From Sphingobacteriia bacterium (lineage in GTDB: Bacteria; Bacteroidota; Bacteroidia; Chitinophagales; Chitinophagaceae), in contig RDYY01000031.1 of NCBI GenBank assembly GCA_004293505.1, forward strand, positions 1-11,544: a stretch of DNA of 11,544 nucleotides. Direction: 5' to 3'. The notes below the pieces were generated by a model. That model saw only the letters and a program-made list of their open reading frames with translations, was not told the DNA's origin and made no database searches. Shown here piece by piece: positions 1 through 7,859 of this stretch. A program made the translations under genes and the position numbers. How positions within the stretch are numbered: position 1 is the first letter of the stretch; the number at the start of each line of letters is the position of its first letter.

Positions 1-1793
1 AGCAGGGCCGACTTGAGACCTGCTTGCCAGCCCTGACCCAAGTGCCGCCTTACTTGCAAGTCTATGCCGCCCAACCAAGCGTTGGTTTGCACATAGCGAA
101 AAGTGGGATAAGCGCCCCGCAAGGTCAAAGTGGGGGGCAAAGAAGGGACCAAGTTGATGAAGCCATTGATCCAGTTGCTGTAAAGGGTCAGGTCAAATTC
201 CCAAGTACTGTCGCTTTCATACTGTAATTGGCCAGAAAAATTGTGGGCCCGCTCGGCCAACAAACTGGAATCCCCTATTTCAAAAATAGCTGCCCCATGG
301 TGCAAACCATTCACATACAATTCATTTACCTGGGGAGCACGCCAGGCCAAAGCCCCATTGAACATGGCTTTCCATCCCCCACCCAATAAATAAGTGGCCC
401 CCAATGTGGCCGACACATTGTTGAACTGACGCGTAGCACTGGTGCGCAAATTGTTCTGGTTGCGGTAGGTTACCAAATGCCTAAAATCGTAGCGCACACC
501 CCCTTCCCACAACCATCGGTCCTTGGCCCATTTGTGCAAAGCAAACCCAGCCACATTGTAGGCTTCAAAATTGGGAATGTAAAAACGGCTGCCGCTCCAA
601 ACGTTTTGTTGGAACATGCCCGTGAGGCCATACTGGGTTTGACCTGCTTTTGCATGGTCGGTTTCCATGACAGCATCCAAAGCCGTTGTGCCAATGGTCA
701 GGTCCAATTCAGGTCGGTCCGACACCAAGGCCCTGTCGTATTCTTGTCGGCGGTTTTCTTGGTGAGAGAGGACCAAGTTAAACCGAGACCTGTCATGGAT
801 TTCCCAGACCGATTTGGATTTGAGCAAATAATGCTGCACTGCTTGTCGAGGGCGCGCAATGGCATAAGTAAATTGGTCAATGTTTTGCAGCGGCACAGGA
901 CTATTGATGGCATTGATCAAATCGGTGAGGTTGCCAATGTGGGAGCCCATGAAAATGCCCAAGTCTGTGTTGAAGGCACTGAAGAACAAATCCGATTTGA
1001 ACTTTTTTCCGCGCCATGCCAGGGCGCCTGAATAATTGAATTCTTTGATGCCCGTGTTGTACAACCACTCATCGGGTGTGCGGGCATTGCCCCCTCTTTT
1101 GTAAGTGGCTTGCAAACGCCAAGACAGTCCAGGGATTTTTTTTAGCCCTTGCTCAAATTGGGCATTGGCCACCCATTGGCGGTTGTTGGAAAAATAGCCG
1201 AGGTTGATCTCTGCTTGGGTTCCAGGACTGGTGCGCAAAGCCCGGGGCTCTACCAAGACGGCCCCAGCAATGGCATCGGGTCCGTACCGCAGAGCACCCG
1301 CTCCTTTCAGCACCGTGAATTTATCAGCAACAAAAGGATCAATTTCAGGCGCATGTTCCGATCCCCATTGTTGTCCCTCTTGCCGCACGCCATTGTTGAG
1401 CATCAAAATGCGTTGGCTGTGCAAGCCATGGATAACGGGTTTGAAGATGGTACTGCCCGTTTGCAAAACCGACACCCCTACTGCTCTTTGCAAGACTTCA
1501 CCCAAGGATTGGCCCCTGGTTTGCTCAATCTCGCGGGCTTTGAGTTCGGTGCGAATGGTGTTGTTGTTGTCTTGCTTAATGCCTTTGACCGTGACGGCTT
1601 GTAGGGTAGGAATGGTGTCAACTTTGACTTGGGTTTGTGCTGAGGTCACAACAATTTGCTGTACAAACCTTTGTCTCATTTGTACCCGCTGTGGCTTTCT
1701 TTGCAACCCTTTGTGTTCTCTTGGTCCAGCCCATAGGGATTGACCACCCAAAACAAAAAGCATCAATAAAACAAACAATGGGGCGCGAAACAT
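1..1793 (-). CDS. TonB-dependent outer-membrane receptor, 3' end outside window
   Basis: This encodes the N-terminal 597 residues of a TonB-dependent receptor, which takes up a scarce ligand through a 22-strand outer-membrane barrel using TonB energy. The frame is open from ATG (1793-1791) to the left edge. Residues 1-22 form a signal peptide (MFRAPLFVLLMLFVLGG, cleavage after SLWA). LQAVTVKG (64-71) resembles a TonB box. The plug covers about residues 75-185, with KPVIHGLHSQRILMLNNG (118-135), WGSEHAPEIDP (143-153) and VLKGAGALRYGPDAIAGAV (161-179). Barrel strands follow, including AWRAPQVNELYVNGLHHGA. There is no N-terminal carboxypeptidase-like domain, so it is not a SusC protein. The HGLHSQR and EHAPEIDP segments recall ZnuD-type metal receptors, but the ligand is inference. 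Family members usually have about 700-800 residues, so roughly the last quarter of the barrel is missing at the window edge. It starts 34 bases after the DUF1501 gene, behind an inverted repeat. Confidence 0.93.
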   Translation of the reverse strand, partial: MFRAPLFVLLMLFVLGGQSLWAGPREHKGLQRKPQRVQMRQRFVQQIVVTSAQTQVKVDTIPTLQAVTVKGIKQDNNNTIRTELKAREIEQTRGQSLGEVLQRAVGVSVLQTGSTIFKPVIHGLHSQRILMLNNGVRQEGQQWGSEHAPEIDPFVADKFTVLKGAGALRYGPDAIAGAVLVEPRALRTSPGTQAEINLGYFSNNRQWVANAQFEQGLKKIPGLSWRLQATYKRGGNARTPDEWLYNTGIKEFNYSGALAWRGKKFKSDLFFSAFNTDLGIFMGSHIGNLTDLINAINSPVPLQNIDQFTYAIARPRQAVQHYLLKSKSVWEIHDRSRFNLVLSHQENRRQEYDRALVSDRPELDLTIGTTALDAVMETDHAKAGQTQYGLTGMFQQNVWSGSRFYIPNFEAYNVAGFALHKWAKDRWLWEGGVRYDFRHLVTYRNQNNLRTSATRQFNNVSATLGATYLLGGGWKAMFNGALAWRAPQVNELYVNGLHHGAAIFEIGDSSLLAERAHNFSGQLQYESDSTWEFDLTLYSNWINGFINLVPSLPPTLTLRGAYPTFRYVQTNAWLGGIDLQVRRHLGQGWQAGLKSAL

Positions 1794-1802
1794 GGGGCCA
1801 AA

Positions 1803-1821
1803 GTTGCAAAATATTTGCAAC
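1803..1821. promoter_or_regulatory. Perfect 19-bp inverted repeat upstream of the receptor gene, candidate operator
   Basis: GTTGCAAAATATTTGCAAC has two perfect 8-base arms around an ATA centre. It fills most of the 34-base gap between the DUF1501 stop and the receptor ATG, ending 9 bases before that ATG on the minus strand. No T-run follows it, so it does not look like a terminator. The length and AT-rich centre are typical of binding sites for dimeric repressors, including Fur-family metal regulators, which would suit a TonB receptor. The regulator identity is inference; the symmetry is seen directly. Confidence 0.5.
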
Positions 1822-1827
1822 ACGGCT

Positions 1828-3399
1828 TCATTTTACTTTTACCATGGTCCTGACCTGTTGCACCGAAAGATTTTGCAAGCGGGCATAGTAGACCCCGGCC
1901 GGCAAAGTGCCCCCAGAAAAATTTAGGGTATAGGTACCTGCTGGGTATTCTCTATCGGTCAAGTTAACCAAGACACGGCCCGTGGTATCCATGATTTGCA
2001 CCAAAGTATGGCCACCATTGGTTTTGAATGTAATGACCGTATTGCCTTGAAAAGGATTGGGGTAATTGCTGATCAGGTTTTCGCCCGACAGGTTGACGGC
2101 TTTTTTGCAAGCACCCGCATTGACCAAGGGCAGGGTTTGGAAATTCTTTAACATGATTTGGTTCAGGTCGCGGCTGTCTACGCACAACCAATTGTTGAGC
2201 AAAGTGGCATAGATGCTGCGAAAATCATATTGAAAGGGAAGGTTGTCGTTGACGTTTACACTGGGGCCAAAACTAGGGGTGTCTCCCGTAACCCCACCTG
2301 TTACATTTTTGCCAAAGACAAACAAAGGAGCAGCTGCCCCGTGGTCCGTTCCCGTGCTGGCATTGCTTTTGATGCGGCGACCAAATTCAGAAAAAGTCAT
2401 ACCCACCACCCTTTCGTCCACACCCAAGAATTTCAAGTCATCTTGAAAAGCCGTGATGGCTTCACTTACCCGCTGCAACAAATTGGCATGGGTGCCCGTA
2501 GCAGTATCGGTGGCATTCACTTGTGCGGCATGGGTATCAAAGCCGCCAAAATTGACCATGTAAACGCGGGTGCGCAAACCCCCTTTGATCAAGCGGGCTA
2601 CAATTTTCAGTTGGTCCGCTAAACTGTTGCCAGTGGGATAAGTCACCTGCTGCGGAACCGCTGTGGCCGCGTCTTTGATGACGGTAGCATATTGCTGGGT
2701 TTGTTGGGACACCGTGCGGATATAGGTCAACTCTTTGCCAGCTGGGGTGGCCGGTGCAGGGTCTTGTACCCCATTCACCAAATTGTAAAAACTATTGGGA
2801 TTGCTGATGCTCATGCCCATGCTCACTGCAGGGCCTTGCAAGGTCAAAGAAGTAGTGGATCCAATTTGAATGGCCAAGGGATCGCGCATGCTGGTATTGG
2901 GATAACCATTGGGGAAATTGGGGTATTCGTAATTCAAGTATCGACCTGCCCAACCACTGTTCACCACTTGGTTGCTTTCGCTGGCACTCATCCAAATGTC
3001 TGTGGCCCTGAAATGCGAAAAATTGGGTGTGGGATATCCCACCGATTGTACCACTTGCAACATGCCTTCATTGTACAGGCGGTGCAGCCCGGAGAGTGCA
3101 GGATGCAGGCCTGCTTTGCCGGCTGTTCCCAATTTCAACACCTTGTTTTCGGGCACGTAAATATTGGGGCGGGCATTGACGTAATTGCTAAAATTTTGTA
3201 GGGGAATGACCGTGTTGAGTCCATCGTTTCCACCATTCAATTGAATGATGACCAAGACATGATCGGTTTCTGTTGTGGGCAAGAAAAGGGGCGATAAAGG
3301 CGATTCCGCACCAATGGCTTTAAAGGAAAGTCCCCCTACCAAACCCGGCAAGAGCAAACCCGCCGGCAGGCTTTTTTCTAAAAAATCTCTTCTTTTCAT
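1828..3399 (-). CDS. DUF1501 family protein with T9SS type A sorting domain
   Basis: This 523-residue protein belongs to DUF1501, a family distantly related to alkaline phosphatases and sulfatases; its reaction is not known. The N-terminus MKRRDFLEKS followed by a hydrophobic stretch (11-24) matches a twin-arginine signal. Family motifs are QLNGGNDGLNTVIPL (53-67), PNFSHFRATDIW (125-136), FGGFDTH (284-290), MTFSEFGRR (334-342) and TDHGAAAPLF (351-360); the conserved Asp and His residues are plausible metal ligands. Residues 445-523 form a T9SS type A sorting domain, starting NYPNPF and containing GRVL, LPAGVYYARL and the C-terminal MVKVK, which predicts export across the outer membrane and surface attachment or release. 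The gene starts one base after the DUF1800 stop (TGA-T-ATG), so translation is probably coupled. It looks full length and intact. Confidence 0.93.
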   Translation of the reverse strand: MKRRDFLEKSLPAGLLLPGLVGGLSFKAIGAESPLSPLFLPTTETDHVLVIIQLNGGNDGLNTVIPLQNFSNYVNARPNIYVPENKVLKLGTAGKAGLHPALSGLHRLYNEGMLQVVQSVGYPTPNFSHFRATDIWMSASESNQVVNSGWAGRYLNYEYPNFPNGYPNTSMRDPLAIQIGSTTSLTLQGPAVSMGMSISNPNSFYNLVNGVQDPAPATPAGKELTYIRTVSQQTQQYATVIKDAATAVPQQVTYPTGNSLADQLKIVARLIKGGLRTRVYMVNFGGFDTHAAQVNATDTATGTHANLLQRVSEAITAFQDDLKFLGVDERVVGMTFSEFGRRIKSNASTGTDHGAAAPLFVFGKNVTGGVTGDTPSFGPSVNVNDNLPFQYDFRSIYATLLNNWLCVDSRDLNQIMLKNFQTLPLVNAGACKKAVNLSGENLISNYPNPFQGNTVITFKTNGGHTLVQIMDTTGRVLVNLTDREYPAGTYTLNFSGGTLPAGVYYARLQNLSVQQVRTMVKVK

Positions 3400-3400
3400 A

Positions 3401-5059
3401 TCAAGCCAATTGGTATTCTGCCAGGTTCATCAAATATTTGATCAGGTCGCGGATGCGGTTGCGCACCAAAGTGGTGTTGGCGGTATTGCTGGGCGTAGAC
3501 ACAAACAAATCCCAGGCTTCGGTCCAATAATAATCTTGGCTTTGTCCACTCAACAAGAAATCTCTTTTCAGTTGCGCTTTGGAAGCAGGGGTCAAGTCAA
3601 AACGAAACAAACTGTTGATCAGATCGGTCAAGAGCAGGTTGGGGTCTCGGGGGGTGGGCAAAGCCTGCACCAAGGCCACGCCATCTACTTGTATTTTTTT
3701 ACCATTGAAAGTATACCCATTGACCACCAAGGTATCGGTGAACTGGTTGCGTTTGGGCAAGGTATCGCTGTTGATCCAAATCTGGTAAAACTGGGGTGCT
3801 TGGTAATAGGCTTTCCACCCACTCACATCGGGTGGATCACCCAGGTTTTGTTGCATGCTGCTGGCCCAGTTGACCAAGTAATTGTAAAAACCATAGTTGG
3901 TGATGTAGTCCGATGCGGGCTGAAAAACCACTTGGCATTCTCGGCACAAACCCACCACCAAATCAATGGGGCTTTTGATCAAACAGCCCCGCGACAAACT
4001 GTCAAAAAAATGTTGGCTGGACAAGAGGGCTTGTAAAACAGGTTGAATATTGTAATTGTTGCTGCGAAAAATTTGTGCCAAGGGTTGGATCACATTGGTT
4101 TCTACTTGCGCATCTATGTCATAATAAACAAACCAAGTGTACAAGCGCCGACACAGGTAAAGGGCCACTTCGTTGGTGGCAAAAATCATGTTCAGCAAAT
4201 CGTCTATTTCTTGTTCACCCCCATTGGCCGTATTGCGGCCCGTGATCACTGTATTGTTGTAAAACGCAGAAAAGGTTTTGTTGCCCGTATCGTGTCGGCT
4301 CACAGTAAAATAAGAACTGTTGGTAGTGGCATTGTTGCGCCAGCCCGTCAATACCCTTGCCGCTGCTTTTACATCGGCTTCGGTGTATTGTGAACCGGGT
4401 CCTTTGCCACAACAAAACAATTCTTGCAGTTCACGTCCATAGTTTTCATCGGGTGCAGTGCTGGTGTTCAGTTGTCCATTCAAATACACCAACATGGCTG
4501 GATCCAAAGTGATGTCCTTGACCAAGGATTTAAAATTGCCCAAAGCACGGGTGCGCAACAGGTTGTGGTGTTTGTACACGTATTGGGCGTTGCCTATATC
4601 GGTGGTTTCGGTGGCAAAATGATTGTGCCAAAACAGGGTCATTTTTTCCCTCAGGCTGCGGTCTTGGTTAACCAAGACCCCCATCCACCATTTTTTGAAA
4701 GAAGCCCGGCGCAGGCTGTTCACCGTTCCATCGGTATTGTTGTCGTTTACCCAGGTGCTGCCCAATGCTATATTGGTATCCGGATTGGCCGTGGTAGCGG
4801 CGGGCGTATACTCTTTAACAGGAGGTGAAGGCAAGGGCGCGACTGGGTTCAGCAATTCCGAGACCACCGCGGACAAGGTCTTGCCCTTGAAATGGGCCAG
4901 GTCGGCCCGGCTCACCCCAAAAAAGCAGCGGTCCAATAAATGGTACAATTCCGTATCGGTCAAAGGGCCTGCGAAAGCCGTCAATCCACTGGAAGGCGTG
5001 GCCATGGTTTGGGGCGACAAAGCCGGTACCGATTGTTGAAAAAATGCTCTTCTGTCCAT
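3401..5059 (-). CDS. DUF1800 family protein
   Basis: This 552-residue protein belongs to DUF1800, a mostly helical family of unknown reaction that is almost always encoded beside DUF1501, as here. Family motifs are REKMTLFWHNHFATE (137-151), DPAMLVYLNG (186-195), PDENYGRELQELF (203-215) and DVKAAARVLTGWR (229-241), with QNLGDPPDVSGWKAYYQ and the C-terminal YLMNLAEYQLA. The ATG at 5059-5057 is the first in frame after an upstream stop, so the start is well placed. MDRRAFF has the arginine pair of a Tat signal but no real hydrophobic segment follows, so the export route is unclear. Unlike its neighbour it has no T9SS sorting domain. It is the first gene of the leftward cluster and diverges from the sigma-factor gene. 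A partner role with the DUF1501 protein in the envelope is inference from gene pairing. Confidence 0.93.
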   Translation of the reverse strand: MDRRAFFQQSVPALSPQTMATPSSGLTAFAGPLTDTELYHLLDRCFFGVSRADLAHFKGKTLSAVVSELLNPVAPLPSPPVKEYTPAATTANPDTNIALGSTWVNDNNTDGTVNSLRRASFKKWWMGVLVNQDRSLREKMTLFWHNHFATETTDIGNAQYVYKHHNLLRTRALGNFKSLVKDITLDPAMLVYLNGQLNTSTAPDENYGRELQELFCCGKGPGSQYTEADVKAAARVLTGWRNNATTNSSYFTVSRHDTGNKTFSAFYNNTVITGRNTANGGEQEIDDLLNMIFATNEVALYLCRRLYTWFVYYDIDAQVETNVIQPLAQIFRSNNYNIQPVLQALLSSQHFFDSLSRGCLIKSPIDLVVGLCRECQVVFQPASDYITNYGFYNYLVNWASSMQQNLGDPPDVSGWKAYYQAPQFYQIWINSDTLPKRNQFTDTLVVNGYTFNGKKIQVDGVALVQALPTPRDPNLLLTDLINSLFRFDLTPASKAQLKRDFLLSGQSQDYYWTEAWDLFVSTPSNTANTTLVRNRIRDLIKYLMNLAEYQLA

Positions 5060-5237
5060 GCGGGGGGTCTGTGGAATAGAGCATCAATTTATTTCATTTG
5101 TTGTCTGCACCAAAGAATTTACCCAGTTTAAATCCAACTTGGCCGATTTCTGCCGTTTTTGAATCTCAAAACCAGCACAAACAAGCAGCAGATTCGAATT
5201 TAAAATGTCTTATTTTTAAGGGTAAATCGTTGCCCCC
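5060..5237. promoter_or_regulatory. Divergent promoter region between the DUF1800 and ECF sigma genes
   Basis: This 178-base AT-rich gap must hold start signals for both the leftward DUF1800-DUF1501 cluster and the rightward sigma cluster. Bacteroidota promoters use TAnnTTTG near -7 and TTG or TTTG near -33. On the plus strand TATTTTTA at 5211-5218 is a near match, 19 bases before the sigma ATG, but no good -33 element is visible. On the minus strand ATTCTTTG (5118-5111) with TTG (5137-5135) is a weak candidate with a short 16-base spacer. ATTCGAAT at 5192-5199 is a small palindrome. No Shine-Dalgarno sequence precedes the sigma start, as is common in this phylum. Confidence 0.35.
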
Positions 5238-5777
5238 ATGACGGAGCTGGACTTGTTGTCTGCTTGTTTAGAAAATAACCCTGTGCTGGGAGTATGTTAC
5301 CGCTACGCGCACTCTAAAGAAGACGCAGAAGACATGTTGCAGGAAGGATTCATCAAAGTATTTACCCAAATACAATCCTTTCAACACAAGGGAGCATTTG
5401 AAGGTTGGGTCCGCAAAATCATGGTGCATACTTGCATTAATTTTTTGAAGAAAAACAAAAAATTTCAAGAGCAGGTGGCATTGGAAAACGCTGGGGCTTT
5501 GGAAATGCGGGAAGAGACCCTTCCTTCCTTGATGCAGGCCCGGCAAATTGTGGAATGTATTCGGTTGTTGCCCATGGGCTACCGGACGGTCTTGAACTTG
5601 TACGCGTTGGAGGGATACAGCCACAAAGAAATTGGCCACATGTTGGACATTGAAGAAAGCACCAGCAGGAGCCAATATACCAGGGCCAAAGTCATGCTGG
5701 AGCAGATCCTGGTAAAGAAGAAAATCATCGAGCAACCCGAACAAGGCTTGTCCTTGTTGGCGGCTTGGAAAAAATAA
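5238..5777 (+). CDS. ECF-type RNA polymerase sigma factor with shortened region 2.1
   Basis: This 179-residue sigma-70 family factor of the ECF class directs RNA polymerase to a small set of promoters. Region 2.2 is DAEDMLQEGFIKVF (29-42), regions 2.3-2.4 are around FEGWVRKIMVHTCINFLKK (54-72), and region 4 is LPMGYRTVLNLYALEGYS then HKEIGHMLDIEESTSRSQY (111-147), a helix-turn-helix of the -35 type. An in-frame TAA upstream makes 5238 the first usable ATG. Oddity: LENN (11-14) joins directly to PVLGVCYRYA, where relatives have about 13-15 more residues carrying the AQxxLYxxY part of region 2.1, which contributes to core-polymerase contact. The reading frame is kept. The next gene starts 10 bases after its stop and probably encodes its anti-sigma factor. 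It may work poorly or not at all if the loss is real. Confidence 0.9.
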   Translation: MTELDLLSACLENNPVLGVCYRYAHSKEDAEDMLQEGFIKVFTQIQSFQHKGAFEGWVRKIMVHTCINFLKKNKKFQEQVALENAGALEMREETLPSLMQARQIVECIRLLPMGYRTVLNLYALEGYSHKEIGHMLDIEESTSRSQYTRAKVMLEQILVKKKIIEQPEQGLSLLAAWKK

Positions 5778-5787
5778 GGATGGGTTC

Positions 5788-7194
5788 ATGAGAGACCAAA
5801 ACAAACTGGACGCCTGGGAGCAATGGCTGCAGGGAGAAGCGGACAAGGTCCGGCTTTTTCCAGCAGATAACCGTTGGGAGGACATCCGTACCCGTTTGCA
5901 TGGTAATCCGCGTTGGCCCGCGCTCACCTTGGTTTCCATTGTGGTTATTTTTGGGCTTACCCTTTCTACCCTCATGTTGGCACCCACAGCCAAACTTTTA
6001 GAATACCAAGCTGCTCAAGCCGAACTGCCCCTGCCCCAGGCCGCAGTAGATCCCGTGGTGGCTGAACAAAAAAACAAAGCATTCTTTGATGCCATGGCCC
6101 CCAGCCAAGTAAACGCTGAAACCTTTGGTGTTTTACGCGAAAAAGCAGAACAAGCCCAAGCTGTGGAGACGTATACTGCCAGCAATTGGGGCCCTTTGCC
6201 CGAACAAGGCAACACGGTAAAATCTGCCCCAACCATTCCAGCATTTGAGACCTCCGCCAACACAACTGCGCAGCCCGTCTTGGACAACAGTCCTGTGATG
6301 GCTTTGGAAAAAAGCAATGGGTTGCAAAAAGAAGCAACAGCGCAATTGAAACTACCTGAACAAGAGATGCAATTGTTGCAAGAAGATCTGCGCCAGCAAT
6401 TGGGCATTTACCACAAAAAGCCCAAGGCCAATAATACACACAAGTGGCAATTTCAATTCTACATTACCCCTTCAAAAAGTTACCGCACTTTGTCCGATGC
6501 ACCTGTTAAAGATTTGGTCCAACCCAGTCAATTGGCGGCCAATACCGGTGCAGCCGTACCCTTGGGATTGAGCTATTCCGCTGGGGTCAATGACATTGTT
6601 CGCCACCGACCTGCCATGGGATTTGAGTTTGGGTTTGCGGCCCTTTACCCCTTGCGCAAAAACCTTTTTTTGAAAACCGGTCTGCAATTGAACATCCGCC
6701 AATACCAAATTGAAACTTTTCAAACCTTGACCAATGCGCCTACTACCATTTCTTTGATTGGGGGCAATGGACAAGTTCAAAACCTTTCCTTTTTATCGGG
6801 TTACAACAACAACACGGGTGATCGCTCTGCACAACTGGACAACAAAACCTATCAAATTGCTATCCCATTGGGATTGGAATGGCATTTCTTCCAAGGCAAA
6901 CATTGGGGCTTGCAAGCCGAAGCATCGGTGCAGCCAACTTATGCCGTCAACGCCAATACTTATTTGTTGTCCACCGATTTTAAAAATTATTTGTCCGATG
7001 GGGGCCGCTTTACCCGTCGCTGGAACATCAACACCAGCGCTGCCATCAGCGTTTCATTCAAGAGCGGACAAAACCAATGGCAAATTGGGCCCCAAGTGCG
7101 CTACCAACACTTGCCCAGTTTTGGCAACCAATATCCCATCCGCGAACACTTGATGGATTATGGCATTCGCTTGGCTTTCACCCGCCAGCGTTAA
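5788..7194 (+). CDS. Membrane-anchored protein with anti-sigma-like N-terminus and outer-membrane-barrel-like C-terminus
   Basis: This 468-residue protein has three visible parts. Residues 1-43 are a charged, Trp-containing cytoplasmic-type segment (LDAWEQWLQGE, FPADNRWEDIRTRLHG), as in small anti-sigma domains of this phylum. Residues 44-64 are one hydrophobic helix (LTLVSIVVIFGLTLSTLML). Residues 65 to about 217 are a low-complexity Ala/Gln/Pro-rich linker, and about 218-468 are rich in alternating aromatic strands (FQFYITPSKSYRTL, MGFEFGFAALYPL, YGIRLAF) like PorT/OmpW-type outer-membrane barrels. It starts 10 bases after the sigma gene, with AAGGA close to the start, so the two are cotranscribed and it probably controls that sigma factor. 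How one chain with an inner-membrane helix carries a barrel-like domain is unclear; that domain may instead be a soluble periplasmic beta domain. Confidence 0.75.
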   Translation: MRDQNKLDAWEQWLQGEADKVRLFPADNRWEDIRTRLHGNPRWPALTLVSIVVIFGLTLSTLMLAPTAKLLEYQAAQAELPLPQAAVDPVVAEQKNKAFFDAMAPSQVNAETFGVLREKAEQAQAVETYTASNWGPLPEQGNTVKSAPTIPAFETSANTTAQPVLDNSPVMALEKSNGLQKEATAQLKLPEQEMQLLQEDLRQQLGIYHKKPKANNTHKWQFQFYITPSKSYRTLSDAPVKDLVQPSQLAANTGAAVPLGLSYSAGVNDIVRHRPAMGFEFGFAALYPLRKNLFLKTGLQLNIRQYQIETFQTLTNAPTTISLIGGNGQVQNLSFLSGYNNNTGDRSAQLDNKTYQIAIPLGLEWHFFQGKHWGLQAEASVQPTYAVNANTYLLSTDFKNYLSDGGRFTRRWNINTSAAISVSFKSGQNQWQIGPQVRYQHLPSFGNQYPIREHLMDYGIRLAFTRQR

Positions 7195-7216
7195 GCACAA
7201 TGGTGTAATTTTATCC

Positions 7217-7822
7217 ATGCGATTTTTATTCTGTTTTTGTTGTTTGGGAGGATGGAGCTTGTTTGTTTCCTGTGGCAACAACAATACACCTGCGCAAGAT
7301 TTAACAAAGGCAGTAGCCCCGGTTGATACCAGTCAGTTTTATCCCTTGGAACCTTTTCTGGACCAAGAAATCAGTTATGTAGAACTTCGGAATTTTAAAT
7401 TGACTGCGCGTTGGCAAAAGGGTCAAACGGTATTGACCCATTCATTGAGCAAAGCACAATGGGTTGATTCAGTGCAATGGATTAAAACCTCCTTGGAACA
7501 GTTTTGGAACGGTCACAAAGACCAGTTCCAAGAAAAAAGTTTTGAAGACCTGGGCACGGAAAAAACAGTTTTTGATTATACCGCCAAAGACAGTGCCTAT
7601 ACTTTACAACAAGTGACCATTCAAACGGATAACCGCACCCAACAAATCAAGACCCTCTATGTGGTGGTAAAAGAGAAAAATGCTTTTGTAGGTGAAATAC
7701 TTCACCGCATTAGTTGGCGGGCCCAAGCCAGTGTACAATGGGTCCGTTGGCACAAGCAACAACCGGCTGAGCTGTCTGAAACCCTTGGCCTGGATTGGAA
7801 ACCAGCCAGCACACCCCTTTAA
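7217..7822 (+). CDS. Small lipoprotein of unknown function
   Basis: I do not recognise a named family, though similar short lipoproteins occur in Chitinophagaceae genomes. The product has 201 residues. I chose the ATG at 7217 because it gives a compact lipoprotein signal, MRFLFCFCCLGGWSLFVSC, followed by GNNN; the lipobox (LFVS-C19) is slightly off consensus. An ATG at 7160 is in frame but would overlap the previous gene by 35 bases and spoil the signal. The mature part is soluble, rich in Gln, Lys and Trp, with the segment FYPLEPFLDQEISYVELR early and a beta-type pattern in the second half (TLQQVTIQTDNRTQQIKTLY, GEILHRISWRAQASVQWVRW). It begins 22 bases after the barrel-like gene and ends 37 bases before uvrC, so all four rightward genes may be one transcript. 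A role in envelope sensing with the neighbouring proteins is only a guess. Confidence 0.8.
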   Translation: MRFLFCFCCLGGWSLFVSCGNNNTPAQDLTKAVAPVDTSQFYPLEPFLDQEISYVELRNFKLTARWQKGQTVLTHSLSKAQWVDSVQWIKTSLEQFWNGHKDQFQEKSFEDLGTEKTVFDYTAKDSAYTLQQVTIQTDNRTQQIKTLYVVVKEKNAFVGEILHRISWRAQASVQWVRWHKQQPAELSETLGLDWKPASTPL

Positions 7823-7859
7823 ACCGGCAATAAAAGATTCTGCCGACATTTGCTTGCCC

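Noticed and set aside
1618..1809. 63-codon minus-strand frame near the receptor start
   Set aside because: It lies in a different frame over the receptor's signal peptide and plug start, which give a clear match in the real frame.
3275..4036. 253-codon open frame on the plus strand across the DUF1501/DUF1800 junction
   Set aside because: It is antisense to two clearly recognised genes, has a composition typical of a shadow frame and shows no domain motif.
5268..5993. 241-codon open frame on the minus strand opposite the sigma factor
   Set aside because: It overlaps the sigma gene and the start of the next gene antisense; the protein is Phe/Gln/His-rich without a recognisable fold.
7160..7216. 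Upstream in-frame ATG for the lipoprotein
   Set aside because: It overlaps the preceding gene and would bury the lipoprotein signal behind 19 polar residues.
7825..7845. CGGCA/TGCCG inverted repeat before uvrC as a terminator
   Set aside because: Only a 5-base stem with an 11-base loop and no T-run; probably chance.
7692..7859. Upstream in-frame ATG extending uvrC by 56 residues
   Set aside because: The extension overlaps the lipoprotein gene by 131 bases and does not resemble any UvrC N-terminus; 7860 places GIY-YIG at the normal distance.
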